From DATCJU01 sp036562635 (GTDB lineage: Bacteria > Actinomycetota > Actinomycetes > Mycobacteriales > Pseudonocardiaceae): a stretch of DNA of 28,234 nucleotides. Location: assembly GCA_036562635.1 (NCBI GenBank), contig DATCJU010000030.1, positions 1 to 28,234 of the forward strand, given 5' to 3'. Under the pieces are notes generated by a model. It made no database searches, was not told the DNA's origin, and saw nothing but the letters and a program-made list of their open reading frames with translations. Shown here piece after piece: positions 15,416 through 22,537 of this stretch (position 1 is the first letter of the stretch; each line of letters opens with the position of its first letter). The translations under genes were made by a program, and so were the position numbers.

Positions 15416-15476
15416 GTAACCAACTCGATGTCCTGGTTGTAACCGGACCGTGACAATGGACCGGGGGACAGTAACC
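15416..15476 (-). repeat. Three GGTTAC repeats upstream of the M23 peptidase
   Basis: GTAACC (plus strand) occurs at 15416-15421, 15439-15444 and 15471-15476, within 61 nt and 67 nt or more before the peptidase start. GTAAC direct repeats recall binding sites of the MtrA response regulator, which controls peptidoglycan hydrolases in relatives; spacings of 23 and 32 nt are looser than I would expect. Treat as candidate sites. Confidence 0.3.
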
Positions 15477-15582
15477 ATTTCTCATCGCAACGGGCAAATC
15501 CCGTGGCGAAAAATCTTCCGTTCGGGGGAATTCACGGTGCTGCTCGCCGAGTAATTACCTGTAGTGACTCTGACCTGGGAAG

Positions 15583-16515
15583 TCAGCCTGTCGTGGCGGT
15601 TTTGTCACCCTTTTCGGGTGCGTCTGTTCGGGTGAATTCCTGAACGATGAGTTGCAAAGTACGGGGATGCATCGGCAGGGACAGATGTCCCACATCACGG
15701 AGACGGTGGACCTTCACCTCGAGGTCGGGGTGCACCAGGATCGCGTTCTCCTGCGGGACCACCACCTGGTCCAGTTCGCTCCACACCACCAGGAAACGGG
15801 TCCGGCAGCCGGGGGCGGGCTCGGCCAGTTCGCGGAGCAGGGCCGACCCGGGGCGCAGTTGGCAGACCAGCCGTGTGGGGAGCAGGTAGGCGGCTCTGGT
15901 GCCCTGGTGCGGCGTGCCGAGGGTGACCAGGGTGCGCACCCGTTCGTCGCCACCCATCCGTTGGACGTAGTACCGGGCGATCAGCCCGCCGAGGGAGTGG
16001 CCCACGACCTGCACCTGATCGGCCCCGGTGATCTCGCAGACCTGCTCGATCTCCGCACGGAGCCGCTCGGCGGCCGTCGGAACGTCCCCGGTGAACGCGG
16101 CCAGCATGCCGTAGTTCACCCCGTGCACCAGGAAGAACCCGCGGTTGCGCAGCTCGCGGGCGAGGAGGGCGAACGCCGAACGGTTGTCGGCCGCGCCGTG
16201 CACCAACACGATCGGAGTCGTGGCGGCCGCCATGTCGGCGATCAGCAGGCTCCGTTGCATCGGGGGCAGGGCGTCCGTCCGGTAGTACCGGGACGGACGG
16301 GGGTGCTGGGCCGCGACACCCCACGGGTACAGCAGGGCGTGGGCGGCCAGCCAGGCCACCTCGACCGCCAGACCGCGCAGGCCCTGCGGGGTCACGACAC
16401 GGCGTACGGTGCCGGCCGTGAGCTGGGCCGCCTCGCCCAGCAGCGAGACCGCGGCCGTGCCCCAGCCGGCGGCCCGCCCGTCCGCCTCACCCGCTGGGGA
16501 AGCCCACCTCGTCAT
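15583..16515 (-). CDS. Alpha/beta-hydrolase, lipase/esterase (EstA-like)
   Basis: 310 residues. IVLVHG (oxyanion-hole region) precedes GHSLGG with the nucleophilic Ser, and the remaining triad members fit Asp in WSELDQVV and His in DVGHLSLP. LVTLGTPHQGT after the nucleophile is typical of bacterial triacylglycerol lipases. The N-terminal 80 residues contain a hydrophobic stretch (LRGLAVEVAWLAAHALLYPWGVAA) that could anchor the enzyme in the membrane; no clear signal-peptidase site. It should hydrolyse acyl esters; the natural substrate is unknown. The ATG at 16515 lies 6 nt after a strong -10 (TACGGT) with GTGACA 17 nt further up, so the transcript is leaderless. Divergent from the large membrane-protein gene at 16738. 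Confidence 0.88.
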   Translation of the reverse strand: MTRWASPAGEADGRAAGWGTAAVSLLGEAAQLTAGTVRRVVTPQGLRGLAVEVAWLAAHALLYPWGVAAQHPRPSRYYRTDALPPMQRSLLIADMAAATTPIVLVHGAADNRSAFALLARELRNRGFFLVHGVNYGMLAAFTGDVPTAAERLRAEIEQVCEITGADQVQVVGHSLGGLIARYYVQRMGGDERVRTLVTLGTPHQGTRAAYLLPTRLVCQLRPGSALLRELAEPAPGCRTRFLVVWSELDQVVVPQENAILVHPDLEVKVHRLRDVGHLSLPMHPRTLQLIVQEFTRTDAPEKGDKTATTG

Positions 16516-16521
16516 GACTCG

Positions 16522-16550
16522 ACCGTATGTGACATAGGCGACATTGTCAC
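16522..16550 (-). promoter_or_regulatory. Promoter of the lipase gene, with overlapping inverted repeat
   Basis: On the minus strand GTGACA (-35, 16550-16545) is 17 nt from TACGGT (-10, 16527-16522), which is 6 nt from the ATG at 16515: near-consensus SigA geometry with a leaderless start. GTGACA-N10-TGTCAC (16529-16550) forms a dyad over the -35 and spacer that could bind a regulator. Confidence 0.6.
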
Positions 16551-16559
16551 GCTGAGTTA

Positions 16560-16578
16560 GTTCAGCCTCGAGCTGAAC
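16560..16578. promoter_or_regulatory. Inverted repeat in the lipase/membrane-protein divergent region
   Basis: GTTCAGC-CTCGA-GCTGAAC, perfect 7-bp arms, 10 nt upstream of the lipase -35. A candidate operator for a dimeric regulator acting on the divergent promoters; no matching family consensus recognised. Confidence 0.4.
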
Positions 16579-16724
16579 CGCTCTTCTTGTTACGTCTTGT
16601 CAGCGGCGCGAGAGGCGTGGTGGACAACTTCGTTGCTCACCGTCATGGTCCGCTCACCCTCGGGGGCACCGCCGTCCCGGTAATCTCCCGGGCCGGTCGG
16701 TCCCGGTGACCGGGGCGAGGTTGC

Positions 16725-16730
16725 TAGCGT
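16725..16730 (+). promoter_or_regulatory. -10 element for the large membrane-protein gene
   Basis: TAGCGT ends 7 nt before the GTG at 16738 and only 1 nt before an earlier in-frame GTG at 16732, so it supports the later start and a leaderless transcript. Confidence 0.48.
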
Positions 16731-16737
16731 CGTGCCG

Positions 16738-18615
16738 GTGACCGCACGACCTGGTTCCCAGTACCGTGCCCACGAGGGACCGGACGAGCAGCACCCGGTC
16801 CCGACCACCGGCGTGGTGTCGGAAGGCGATCCGGCCCGGGAGCACGAACCGGGGCAACCGTTCGACGACACCCGGTCCCCGCTGACCGCTCCGTTGCGCG
16901 CGGCCCTGGTCGCCGCATGGCTCTCGGTCCTGCTCCAGACCGCCGGCCCGGCTCTCGGCGTGGTGGAGGGAGCGGAACCGGCGTTCACCTCGTGGCCCCT
17001 GTTGGCCGCGGTCGGAGCGCTGCCCGTGATGGCGGCGACCTGGTACGCGACCGGGGGACAGACCGCCGCCGCGGCAGGGCTGCTCGGCGCGCTCGCCGTA
17101 CTCGCGCCCGGCCGGGCACTGAGCGACCTGCAGATCGTGGTGGACACCGCGGTCACCGCGCGCCCCGAACTGCTGGTGCCCACCACCCTGGAGCCGCTGC
17201 CCGCATCCGGAGGTGCGGTGGCCCTGCTCGCCTCGCACCTGGCCACCCTGCTGGCCGGCGTGCTCGCCGCCCTCGGTGCGACGTCCCGGGACCGGGCGGT
17301 CCCCGGGGCCGACGCGGTCGGGACACCGGACGGCCGGGCCGACGAACTGCCCGGCACCCGACGGCAGGGGCTGCTGGCCCTCGCCCTGTGCGCCGGGGTG
17401 CTGGCCTCCGCCGGGCTGCTCCAGGCGCCGTTCCACTCCGACGACCCGTACCTGTGGCCGCAGATGTTCCTGGACGCGCCGATGCTGGTCGCCTTCGGCG
17501 CCATGCTGACCGCGCTCGCGGTGCCCCTGCTCGCCGCGCTGGCCGCCGGCTCCGCGGAACCGGCCACCGCCCGGGGTGGGCTGCTGGGCGTCGCGTTCGG
17601 GGTGGTCGCCCTCGCCCTGCCCCCGGTGGTGGCGGCACTGGCCACCCCGACCCTGGACGTCAGCCTCGGTCCGGTGCTCGCGGTGGTCGCGGCCGGCGCG
17701 TTGCTGGGACTGGCCGTCCCCGCGGGGCGTACGGAGGGGCCGGCCGTCTCCGACACGCCACCCGGGACGGCCGAGGTCGTGCTGCCGGAGCAGAACCGGC
17801 TGCACACCGTTGCCGCGGTGCTGGGCCTGCTCACCGCGGTCGCCGCGGTACTCGGTGCCGTCCTGCCGCAGCTGGAGGTCCCCGAGAACGCCACGCGTCC
17901 CCCGGCGTACGCCTTCCGGGTGCTCCTGCTGGCCGGGCTGGTGGTCGGTGGGCTGGCGGCCACGCTGCTGGCCCAGCGGGTGGCGGCCACCGTTCGCCCC
18001 GCCTTCGTCGTGGCCTGGACCGCGGTTCCCATGGCCGGTGTCGGGGCGCTCGACGTCGCGATCACCGCCAGTGACCTGCCGGGGGTCGACACCGGCCCCG
18101 GCACCTGGGCGGCAGGAGCGGCCCTGGCCCTGGCACTGGCCGCCGGCTGTTGCGCCGCCCTGGCCGGCGGGGTGGAGCGCGACGAGATCGATCTCACCGC
18201 CCTGGCCGTGGACCGTCGACTGGCGGCACTGTCCGTGGTGCAGGCCCTGCTGGCGCTCGCGGCGTTCGGGCTTCCCCTGGCCACCTCCGAGACCTACACC
18301 GCACCCGGCCTGTGGGTGGGGTTCCGCACCGCCTCCTGGGGGTTGGCGTGCGGTCTGGTGGCCGTCCTGGCCGCCGCCGCGTTGGCCCCACGGAGTCGTC
18401 CGGTGCGCGCGGTGTCGTTGTTGCTTGGTGCAGCCGCGGTGCTCCTGGTGCGTCTGGGTGAGCTTCCACTGACCGTGGGTCGTGCTGCGGACCTGCGGCC
18501 GGGCCCCGGGGCGTGGGCCGCGGTGCTGTGCCTGGTCGCGTTGCTGGCCGGTGCGGCCCTGGCCGCAACCGGAGCGCGACGCATGTCGCAGGACGCTCCC
18601 CGAGGGGTCGGGTGA
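16738..18615 (+). CDS. Large polytopic membrane protein, function unknown
   Basis: 625 residues. After about 50 hydrophilic cytoplasmic residues rich in Pro, Glu and Gly, there are about 16 hydrophobic segments of 18-26 residues, mostly Ala/Leu/Val/Gly, with only short loops. No transporter signature, nucleotide-binding motif or catalytic motif is recognised. A few polar features stand out: FHSDDPYLWPQMF between segments 5 and 6, and DLQIVVDTAVTARPELLVPTTLEPLP between segments 3 and 4. The GTG at 16738 is favoured by its 7-nt distance from TAGCGT; the GTG at 16732 would be too close. It lies between the lipase and the B12-binding protein, at a place where mycobacteria have no such gene. Long antisense reading frames here are by-products of GC-rich codon use. 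Confidence 0.82.
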   Translation: MTARPGSQYRAHEGPDEQHPVPTTGVVSEGDPAREHEPGQPFDDTRSPLTAPLRAALVAAWLSVLLQTAGPALGVVEGAEPAFTSWPLLAAVGALPVMAATWYATGGQTAAAAGLLGALAVLAPGRALSDLQIVVDTAVTARPELLVPTTLEPLPASGGAVALLASHLATLLAGVLAALGATSRDRAVPGADAVGTPDGRADELPGTRRQGLLALALCAGVLASAGLLQAPFHSDDPYLWPQMFLDAPMLVAFGAMLTALAVPLLAALAAGSAEPATARGGLLGVAFGVVALALPPVVAALATPTLDVSLGPVLAVVAAGALLGLAVPAGRTEGPAVSDTPPGTAEVVLPEQNRLHTVAAVLGLLTAVAAVLGAVLPQLEVPENATRPPAYAFRVLLLAGLVVGGLAATLLAQRVAATVRPAFVVAWTAVPMAGVGALDVAITASDLPGVDTGPGTWAAGAALALALAAGCCAALAGGVERDEIDLTALAVDRRLAALSVVQALLALAAFGLPLATSETYTAPGLWVGFRTASWGLACGLVAVLAAAALAPRSRPVRAVSLLLGAAAVLLVRLGELPLTVGRAADLRPGPGAWAAVLCLVALLAGAALAATGARRMSQDAPRGVG

Positions 18616-18620
18616 GGCGC

Positions 18621-18626
18621 TACCCT
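18621..18626 (+). promoter_or_regulatory. Possible -10 element for the B12-protein transcript
   Basis: TACCCT, 5 nt after the stop of the membrane-protein gene. It would give a leader of about 85 nt before the small ORF at 18719. A CACGCTC-GAC-GAGCGTG hairpin (18665-18681) lies in that leader. No B12-box (GCCACTG) was seen. Confidence 0.28.
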
Positions 18627-18718
18627 CCGCCTGGCGGTCGCTGTTAGCGAGCGTTTGCATCGTGCACGCTCGACGAGCGTGGACATGCTCGTGACGAGTG
18701 TGCTGGGAGGAGGCCCAC

Positions 18719-18796
18719 ATGGTCCGCGGACACGGTGCCGGACACGTGCGGGCCGACCGGGTGCGGATGCCCCGCAGGAGGAGGAGGAAGTCATGA
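18719..18796 (+). CDS. Possible 25-codon Arg-rich ORF coupled to the B12-binding gene
   Basis: ATG at 18719 with GGGAGGAGG about 5 nt upstream, 25 codons, and a TGA (18794-18796) that overlaps the next ATG at 18793 as ATGA. The peptide starts MVRGHGAGHV and ends RRRRRKS; half of its C-terminus is Arg because the ribosome-binding site AGGAGGAGGA of the next gene is read in frame. That explains the basic tail and argues that the peptide itself may not matter. The strong upstream ribosome-binding site and 4-nt overlap nevertheless suggest translation and coupling. It could be a regulatory upstream ORF or a chance frame. Confidence 0.35.
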   Translation: MVRGHGAGHVRADRVRMPRRRRRKS

Positions 18797-19194
18797 GCGG
18801 TCGGATCCGTGTCGTCGTGGCCAAGCCCGGCCTGGACGGCCACGACCGCGGCGCTAAGGTGGTGGCCAGGGCGCTGCGCGACGCGGGGATGGAGGTCATC
18901 TACACCGGTCTGCACCAGACCCCGGAGCAGATCGTGGAGACCGCCCTGCAGGAGGACGCGGACGCGGTCGGCCTGTCCGTGCTTTCCGGTGCGCACATGA
19001 CCCTGTTCGCCAGGGTCGTCGAGCTGCTCCAGGAGCGGGGTGCCGAGGACGTCGTGGTGTTCGGGGGTGGCATCATCCCCGACGAGGACATCCCTCAACT
19101 GGAGGAGATGGGGGTGGCCAAGGTGTTCACCCCGGGCACGCCGACCCAGGAGATCGTGGACTGGGTGCGTGACCACATCGGCCAGCCGGTGTGA
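18793..19194 (+). CDS. icmB: Stand-alone cobalamin-binding subunit, isobutyryl-CoA mutase small subunit type
   Basis: 133 residues, a single B12-binding Rossmann domain. It has the base-off/His-on motif DGHDRG (Asp-x-His-x-x-Gly), then GLSVLSGAH and FGGGIIPDEDI, which wrap the nucleotide tail of adenosylcobalamin. Length and sequence fit IcmB, the small subunit of isobutyryl-CoA mutase, which interconverts isobutyryl- and butyryl-CoA with a large subunit encoded elsewhere. Related mutases (methylmalonyl- or ethylmalonyl-CoA mutase) use similar domains, so the partner is not proven. The ATG at 18793 follows an AGGAGGAGGAAG ribosome-binding site. It lies upstream of sucCD; succinyl-CoA metabolism links the two only loosely. 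A 14-bp direct repeat covers its stop codon. Confidence 0.88.
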   Translation: MSGRIRVVVAKPGLDGHDRGAKVVARALRDAGMEVIYTGLHQTPEQIVETALQEDADAVGLSVLSGAHMTLFARVVELLQERGAEDVVVFGGGIIPDEDIPQLEEMGVAKVFTPGTPTQEIVDWVRDHIGQPV

Positions 19195-19215
19195 CGAGTC
19201 GGCCGGTGTGACGAG
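19185..19215 (+). repeat. Direct repeat over the icmB stop codon
   Basis: GCCGGTGTGACGAG occurs at 19185-19198 and 19202-19215, 17 nt apart, the first copy containing the TGA. It looks like a small local duplication. No function suggested. Confidence 0.5.
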
Positions 19216-19279
19216 GCGGACACCACCGCGCCCGCCGTCCGATCGGTCCGGAAAGACCTGACCCGGCGGGGTGCCGTGT

Positions 19280-19304
19280 CCCGGTGGTGATGGACTTCAC
19301 CGGG
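19280..19304 (+). terminator. Possible terminator after icmB
   Basis: CCCGGTG / CACCGGG stem (7 bp, 11-nt loop) followed 9 nt later by a short T-run (CTTTTCC). It lies between icmB and the sucC promoter. Confidence 0.42.
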
Positions 19305-19334
19305 TGCAACGGCTTTTCCGTCCTCGCAGGTCGA

Positions 19335-19340
19335 TAGGGT
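19335..19340 (+). promoter_or_regulatory. -10 element for the sucCD operon
   Basis: TAGGGT about 36 nt before the sucC GTG, giving a leader of about 30 nt with its own ribosome-binding site. The -35 region (GCTTTT at 17-nt spacing) is weak. Confidence 0.45.
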
Positions 19341-19376
19341 CTTGCCAGTCCGACACCGACGTCGCAGGAGACTCGA

Positions 19377-20546
19377 GTGGACCTGTACGAGTACCAGGCG
19401 AAGGAGCTCTTCGCCAGCTACGGCGTCCCGGTGCTGCCGGGCACCGTGGCCACGAATCCGGAAGAGGCTCGGAACGCCGCCGAGCAGTACGGCACGACCG
19501 TCGTGGTCAAGGCCCAGGTGAAGACGGGTGGCCGTGGCAAGGCCGGTGGCGTGAAGCTCGCCGAGACCCCGGAGGAGACCAAGGCCAAGGCCGAAGCGAT
19601 CCTCGGCATGGACATCAAGGGGCACACCGTGCACAAGGTGCTGGTGACCCCGGCGTCCGACATCGCCGAGGAGTACTACTTCTCGTTCCTGCTCGACCGT
19701 GCCAACCGCAACTTCCTCGCGATGGCCTCGGTCGAGGGCGGTATGGAGATCGAGGAGGTCGCCGCCACCAAGCCGGAGGCGCTGGCCAAGGTGTCGATCG
19801 ACCCGCTGACCGGCGTCGACGAGGCGAAGGCACGGGAGATCGTGGAGGCCGCGAAGTTCCCGGCCGAGGTGGCCGACCAGGTCGCCGAGGTGATCGTCAA
19901 GCTGTGGCAGACCTTCGTCGGTGAGGACGCCACGCTTGTCGAGGTCAACCCGCTGGTGCGTGACCCGCAGAACAAGATCATCGCACTGGACGGCAAGGTC
20001 ACCCTCGACGACAACGCCTCCTTCCGGCACGAGGCGCACGCCGACCTGGTCGACGTGAACGCGGAGAACCCGCTGGAGGCCGCGGCCAAGGAGAAGGGCC
20101 TGAACTACGTCAAGCTGGACGGTCAGGTCGGCATCATCGGCAACGGTGCGGGCCTGGTCATGTCCACCCTCGACGTGGTGGCCTACGCCGGTGAGGAGTT
20201 CGGCGGCGTGAAGCCGGCCAACTTCCTGGACATCGGTGGTGGTGCCTCCGCCGAGGTGATGGCCAACGGCCTGCAGATCATCCTGGGCGACCCCGACGTG
20301 AAGTCGGTCTTCGTCAACGTCTTCGGCGGTATCACCGCCTGTGACCAGGTGGCCAAGGGCATCGTGCAGGCTCTGGAGATCCTGGGTGACCAGGCCACCA
20401 AGCCGCTGGTCGTCCGGCTGGACGGCAACAACGTCGACGAGGGCCGGCGGATCCTCGCCGAGGCCAACCACCCGCTGGTCACCATGGTGGACACGATGGA
20501 CGGCGCGGCTCGCAAGGCCGCCGAGCTCGCTGCGCAGGGGGCCTGA
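19377..20546 (+). CDS. sucC: Succinate-CoA ligase (ADP-forming), beta subunit
   Basis: 389 residues, full length for SucC. An ATP-grasp N-terminal part opens with MDLYEYQAKELFASYGVPV (GTG-encoded first residue), with VVVKAQVKTGGRGKAGGVKLA for nucleotide binding; the C-terminal ligase-CoA part carries NGAGLVMSTLD and FVNVFGGITACDQVAKG. With SucD it makes succinate and ATP (or GTP) from succinyl-CoA in the TCA cycle. The GTG at 19377 has GGAG 6 nt upstream. sucD starts 5 nt after its stop, so the two are one operon. Position matches Rv0951 in M. tuberculosis. Confidence 0.98.
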   Translation: MDLYEYQAKELFASYGVPVLPGTVATNPEEARNAAEQYGTTVVVKAQVKTGGRGKAGGVKLAETPEETKAKAEAILGMDIKGHTVHKVLVTPASDIAEEYYFSFLLDRANRNFLAMASVEGGMEIEEVAATKPEALAKVSIDPLTGVDEAKAREIVEAAKFPAEVADQVAEVIVKLWQTFVGEDATLVEVNPLVRDPQNKIIALDGKVTLDDNASFRHEAHADLVDVNAENPLEAAAKEKGLNYVKLDGQVGIIGNGAGLVMSTLDVVAYAGEEFGGVKPANFLDIGGGASAEVMANGLQIILGDPDVKSVFVNVFGGITACDQVAKGIVQALEILGDQATKPLVVRLDGNNVDEGRRILAEANHPLVTMVDTMDGAARKAAELAAQGA

Positions 20547-20551
20547 GAGCA

Positions 20552-21442
20552 ATGGCTATCTTCCTGACCGAGAACAGCAAGGTCATCGTCCAGGGGATGA
20601 CCGGGTCCGAGGGCAGCAAGCACACGCGGCGGATGCTCAAGGCCGGCACCAACATCGTCGGCGGCGTGAACCCGCGCAAGGCCGGGCAGACCGTCGACTT
20701 CGACGGCACCGAGCTGCCGGTGTTCGCCAGCGTGGCCGAGGCCATGGACAAGACCGGTGCCGACGTCACGGTGATCTTCGTGCCGCCGCGGTTCGCCAAG
20801 GACGCGGTCATCGAGGCCGTCGACGCCGGTATCGGGCTGGCCGTGGTGATCACCGAGGGCATCCCGGTGCACGACACCGCCGCCTTCTGGGCCTACGCCT
20901 GCGACAAGGGCAACAAGACCCGGATCATCGGCCCCAACTGCCCGGGCATCATCTCGCCCGGCAAGTCCAACGCGGGCATCATCCCGGCCGACATCACCGG
21001 CCCGGGCAAGATCGGTCTGGTCTCGAAGTCCGGCACCCTGACGTACCAGATGATGTACGAGCTGCGGGACTTCGGCTTCTCCACCTGCGTCGGCATCGGT
21101 GGTGACCCGATCATCGGCACCACCCACATCGACTGCCTGCAGGCCTTCGAGGACGACCCGGAGACCGCCGCCATCGTCATGATCGGCGAGATCGGTGGTG
21201 ACGCCGAGGAGCGGGCCGCGGCCTACATCAAGGAGCACATCACCAAGCCGGTGGTGGGCTACGTGGCCGGCTTCACCGCCCCGGAGGGCAAGACCATGGG
21301 GCACGCGGGCGCGATCGTGTCCGGTTCCTCCGGCACCGCCCAGGCCAAGAAGGAGGCCCTGGAGGCCGCCGGGGTGAAGGTGGGCAAGACGCCGAGCGAG
21401 ACCGCCGCCCTCATGCGTGAGATCATGAACTCGTTGGGCTGA
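20552..21442 (+). CDS. sucD: Succinate-CoA ligase (ADP-forming), alpha subunit
   Basis: 296 residues, full length for SucD. The CoA-binding Rossmann part holds VIVQGMTGSEGSKHT and VIFVPPRFAKDAVIEA; NCPGIISPGKSNAGI and SKSGTLTYQ are standard family blocks; the phospho-accepting His is His251 in MGHAGAIVSGSSG. It forms the heterodimer/heterotetramer with SucC. Start ATG at 20552 is 5 nt after the sucC stop with a weak GAGAG site, so translation is likely coupled. A hairpin at 21468-21495 closes the operon. Confidence 0.98.
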   Translation: MAIFLTENSKVIVQGMTGSEGSKHTRRMLKAGTNIVGGVNPRKAGQTVDFDGTELPVFASVAEAMDKTGADVTVIFVPPRFAKDAVIEAVDAGIGLAVVITEGIPVHDTAAFWAYACDKGNKTRIIGPNCPGIISPGKSNAGIIPADITGPGKIGLVSKSGTLTYQMMYELRDFGFSTCVGIGGDPIIGTTHIDCLQAFEDDPETAAIVMIGEIGGDAEERAAAYIKEHITKPVVGYVAGFTAPEGKTMGHAGAIVSGSSGTAQAKKEALEAAGVKVGKTPSETAALMREIMNSLG

Positions 21443-21467
21443 GCGTTCCCGCTCGCCGTTATGGTGG

Positions 21468-21495
21468 GGCCGGTCACCCGACACGGTGGCCGGCC
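21468..21495 (+). terminator. Terminator of sucCD
   Basis: 11-bp stem GGCCGGTCACC / GGTGGCCGGCC (one G-U pair), 6-nt loop, followed by the pyrimidine-rich TCTCCTGTCTT. It starts 26 nt after the sucD stop. Confidence 0.72.
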
Positions 21496-21668
21496 TCTCC
21501 TGTCTTCGGACACCGAGTGTGACCGCACCGTCGGGGTTGCCCCCACGACACAACGAGTGATACCTCGACCGTGAGGGAACCCGTGCCTCCCGGTGTGCGT
21601 CCCACCACCGCTGATCGGTTAGCGTTCGGCTGCCACCACGCTTCGAGCGGCCTTCGGAGGAGACCCAC

Positions 21669-22364
21669 ATGTCCGTGCCCTACGGCGCGCCCCAGGCGCA
21701 GCCGCCCCAGCAGCCTCCACAGCAGCAGTTCGGTACCCCGGGCCAGCCCCAGCAGCAGTTCGGTGTTCCGGGGCAGCCGACGGCCGGTGCACTCGACCTG
21801 CCGAAGATCCTCTATCTCGTGACGGCCGGCCTCGGCGTGCTGATCCTGTTCCTGGGCTTCGCCCCGTTGACCGGAAGCACCTCGTTCTACGAGGGGTTCT
21901 TCTTCGCCTGGGTGCCGACCCTGCTGGCCATCGGTGGCCTGACGGCGCTGCCGGTGATCCTGCCCGGTGACACCAAGCCGGGCTTCCTGCCGGCGGCCAT
22001 CTCCGTCGGCGCCATCCTGGCGGTGACGTTCAGCACCTTCGCCACCGACGGCGATATCGAAGCCGGTGGGGTGCTGATCCTGATCTTCGGGTGGCTGGAG
22101 GCCATCGCAGCCGTGGTCGCCTACCTCGCCGCGATCGGCGTCATCAAGATGCAGCCCAAGCCGGCCGGTTACTCGCAGCCGGGCGGGTGGAACCCGCAGT
22201 CCGGTGGTTTCCCCCAGCCCATGGGGCAGCAGCCGGGCCAGTTCGGCCAGTTCGGTCAGCAGCCGGGACAGGCCCCGGGCCAGTTCGGCGCGGGCCCGCA
22301 GGGCACCCAGCAGTTCAACCCCACCACGCCGCCGGGTGGGGTCGGCCAGCCCGGCCAGGGCTGA
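21669..22364 (+). CDS. DUF5336 membrane protein (34-kDa antigen family, Rv0954-like)
   Basis: 231 residues. A Gln/Pro-rich cytoplasmic N-terminus (QAQPPQQPPQQQFGTPGQPQ) is followed by four membrane helices (about 45-160) and a C-terminal tail with Gly-Gln-Phe and Pro-Gly-Gln repeats (GQQPGQFGQFGQQPGQ). This layout is that of the actinobacterial 34-kDa antigenic protein family; the mycobacterial orthologue Rv0954 has been linked to the cell-division machinery. GGAGGAG lies about 6 nt before the ATG, and TAGCGT about 35 nt upstream is a likely -10. It precedes the PerM-like gene as Rv0954 precedes Rv0955, with a terminator between them. Confidence 0.88.
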   Translation: MSVPYGAPQAQPPQQPPQQQFGTPGQPQQQFGVPGQPTAGALDLPKILYLVTAGLGVLILFLGFAPLTGSTSFYEGFFFAWVPTLLAIGGLTALPVILPGDTKPGFLPAAISVGAILAVTFSTFATDGDIEAGGVLILIFGWLEAIAAVVAYLAAIGVIKMQPKPAGYSQPGGWNPQSGGFPQPMGQQPGQFGQFGQQPGQAPGQFGAGPQGTQQFNPTTPPGGVGQPGQG

Positions 22365-22385
22365 GCTCTCTGCTCGATGCGTTCT

Positions 22386-22418
22386 CCGGGGCGGTGCCGT
22401 GCCGCGGCACCGCCCCGG
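22386..22418 (+). terminator. Terminator after the DUF5336 gene
   Basis: 14-bp perfect stem CCGGGGCGGTGCCG / CGGCACCGCCCCGG, 5-nt loop, then GCGTGTTCGTTC. It starts 22 nt after the stop codon and should separate this transcript from the PerM-like gene. Confidence 0.78.
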
Positions 22419-22537
22419 GCGTGTTCGTTCCCGGGGTGCGCCCAGGCCCGGTGTCCGCGTGATGTCCCGTGCCGTGACCCGAAAGTGTCCCGGCGTGCCT
22501 CGATCGAGTGGATCAGCACGGGTGCGAAGGTGACCAC

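Noticed and set aside
15350..15582. ydaO-type c-di-AMP riboswitch before the M23 peptidase
   Set aside because: Such switches often precede cell-wall hydrolase genes in Actinobacteria, but I could not find the conserved core elements of the class here.
16529..16550. GlxR/CRP site in the lipase promoter
   Set aside because: The half-sites GTGACA/TGTCAC are 10 nt apart; the family needs TGTGA-N6-TCACA.
18616..18792. Cobalamin riboswitch before icmB
   Set aside because: No B12-box-like sequence or long conserved core; the leader contains only a small hairpin and the short ORF.
16654..19176. Very long minus-strand open frame (about 840 codons)
   Set aside because: It lies antisense to the membrane-protein and icmB genes, which have clear hydrophobic or motif patterns, and its product is low-complexity Gly/Gln/Arg. 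GC-rich codons suppress stops on the opposite strand.
20183..21670. Minus-strand 495-codon frame opposite sucCD
   Set aside because: sucC and sucD account for the coding signal; the antisense product shows no recognisable fold.
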